A stretch of 11,333 nt of DNA from positions 5,915 through 17,247 of the forward strand of contig MU634023.1 of the NCBI GenBank assembly GCA_026770595.1. Direction: 5' to 3'. Under the pieces are notes generated by a model. The model made no database searches. It was not told the origin of the DNA and saw nothing but the letters and a program-made list of their open reading frames with translations. Positions 11,295 to 11,333 of the stretch are shown one piece after another. The stretch's first letter is position 1, and each line of letters begins with the position of its first letter. Source of the stretch: Ochromonadaceae sp. CCMP2298 (taxonomy: Eukaryota > Sar > Synurophyceae > Ochromonadales > Ochromonadaceae). The position numbers and the translations under genes are program-made.

Positions 11295-11321
11295 GGAGAA
11301 ACGCCAGTACTGGTTTTCTCC
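11295..11321 (+). other. Hairpin 26 nt after the gag stop codon
   Basis: GGAGAAA pairs with TTTCTCC (11315-11321) and CCAGT with ACTGG around the AGTACT centre, giving 7- and 5-bp stems with a small internal bulge (CG against T). It could be a structural element of the gag-pol junction, or simply chance. It is immediately followed by TGAGAGTTCAG, which also occurs at 9784-9794. Confidence 0.4.
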
Positions 11322-11333
11322 TGAGAGTTCAGA

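Larger units (their letters stand above)
9400..11333 (+). mobile_element. Probable Ty1/copia-like LTR retrotransposon, 5' portion
   Basis: The element is inferred from its gag gene; the left limit is approximate. The window ends before any protease, integrase or reverse transcriptase can be seen, so autonomy is unknown. Gag stops at TAA 11266-11268, and the remaining 65 nt are not open in the gag frame as a clear continuation. The element would therefore either express pol from a separate or frameshifted ORF, or be a gag-only non-autonomous type. Confidence 0.55.

Overview
This window comes from a nuclear genome, most likely of a unicellular eukaryote (alga or other protist). Its genes are split by short canonical GT-AG introns (55 to 241 nt), coding exons are GC-rich, and the products are typically eukaryotic: a spliceosomal DEAD-box helicase, lysosomal-type glycosylasparaginase, a plant-like YbaK-domain protein and a retrotransposon Gag. 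I cannot name the species. Exon boundaries were worked out by hand from splice signals, reading-frame continuity and family conservation.

Layout from left to right. (1) 90-4084, minus: the 5' nine exons of a PRP5/DDX46-type helicase, running off the left edge just after the DEAD box. Its N-terminal half is a very large Ala/Ser/Gly-rich exon, and its introns are filled with simple repeats. (2) 4085-4981: gene-free spacer holding a duplicated 70-bp block, a tandem array of 42-bp units each made of two palindromes, and a coding-like but interrupted fragment. (3) 4982-5876, minus: a three-exon YbaK/aminoacyl-tRNA deacylase-like protein of 216 residues. (4) 5877-6074: a roughly 200-bp divergent promoter. 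(5) 6075-7163, plus: an intronless glycosylasparaginase with signal peptide and intact catalytic Thr, preceded by a three-codon uORF. (6) 7164-7735: AT-rich convergent 3' spacer with a hairpin and a TGGTAA hexamer array. (7) 7736-9027, minus: a three-exon gene for a predicted four-helix membrane protein with a C-terminal SAM domain, family not recognised. (8) 9081-9268: a large near-perfect fold-back. (9) about 9400 to the right edge, plus: leader and complete gag ORF of a probable Ty1/copia-like retrotransposon, cut by the window end.

The genes do not form a pathway; they read as ordinary nuclear housekeeping loci with mobile and repetitive DNA in the spacers. I did not find a defence system or operon. 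The strongest leads are the 188-bp fold-back, the unrecognised TM-SAM protein with its 22-nt first coding exon, the double-palindrome satellite, the gag-only element, and the repeated branch-site-like motifs in the introns of a gene whose family proofreads branch sites.
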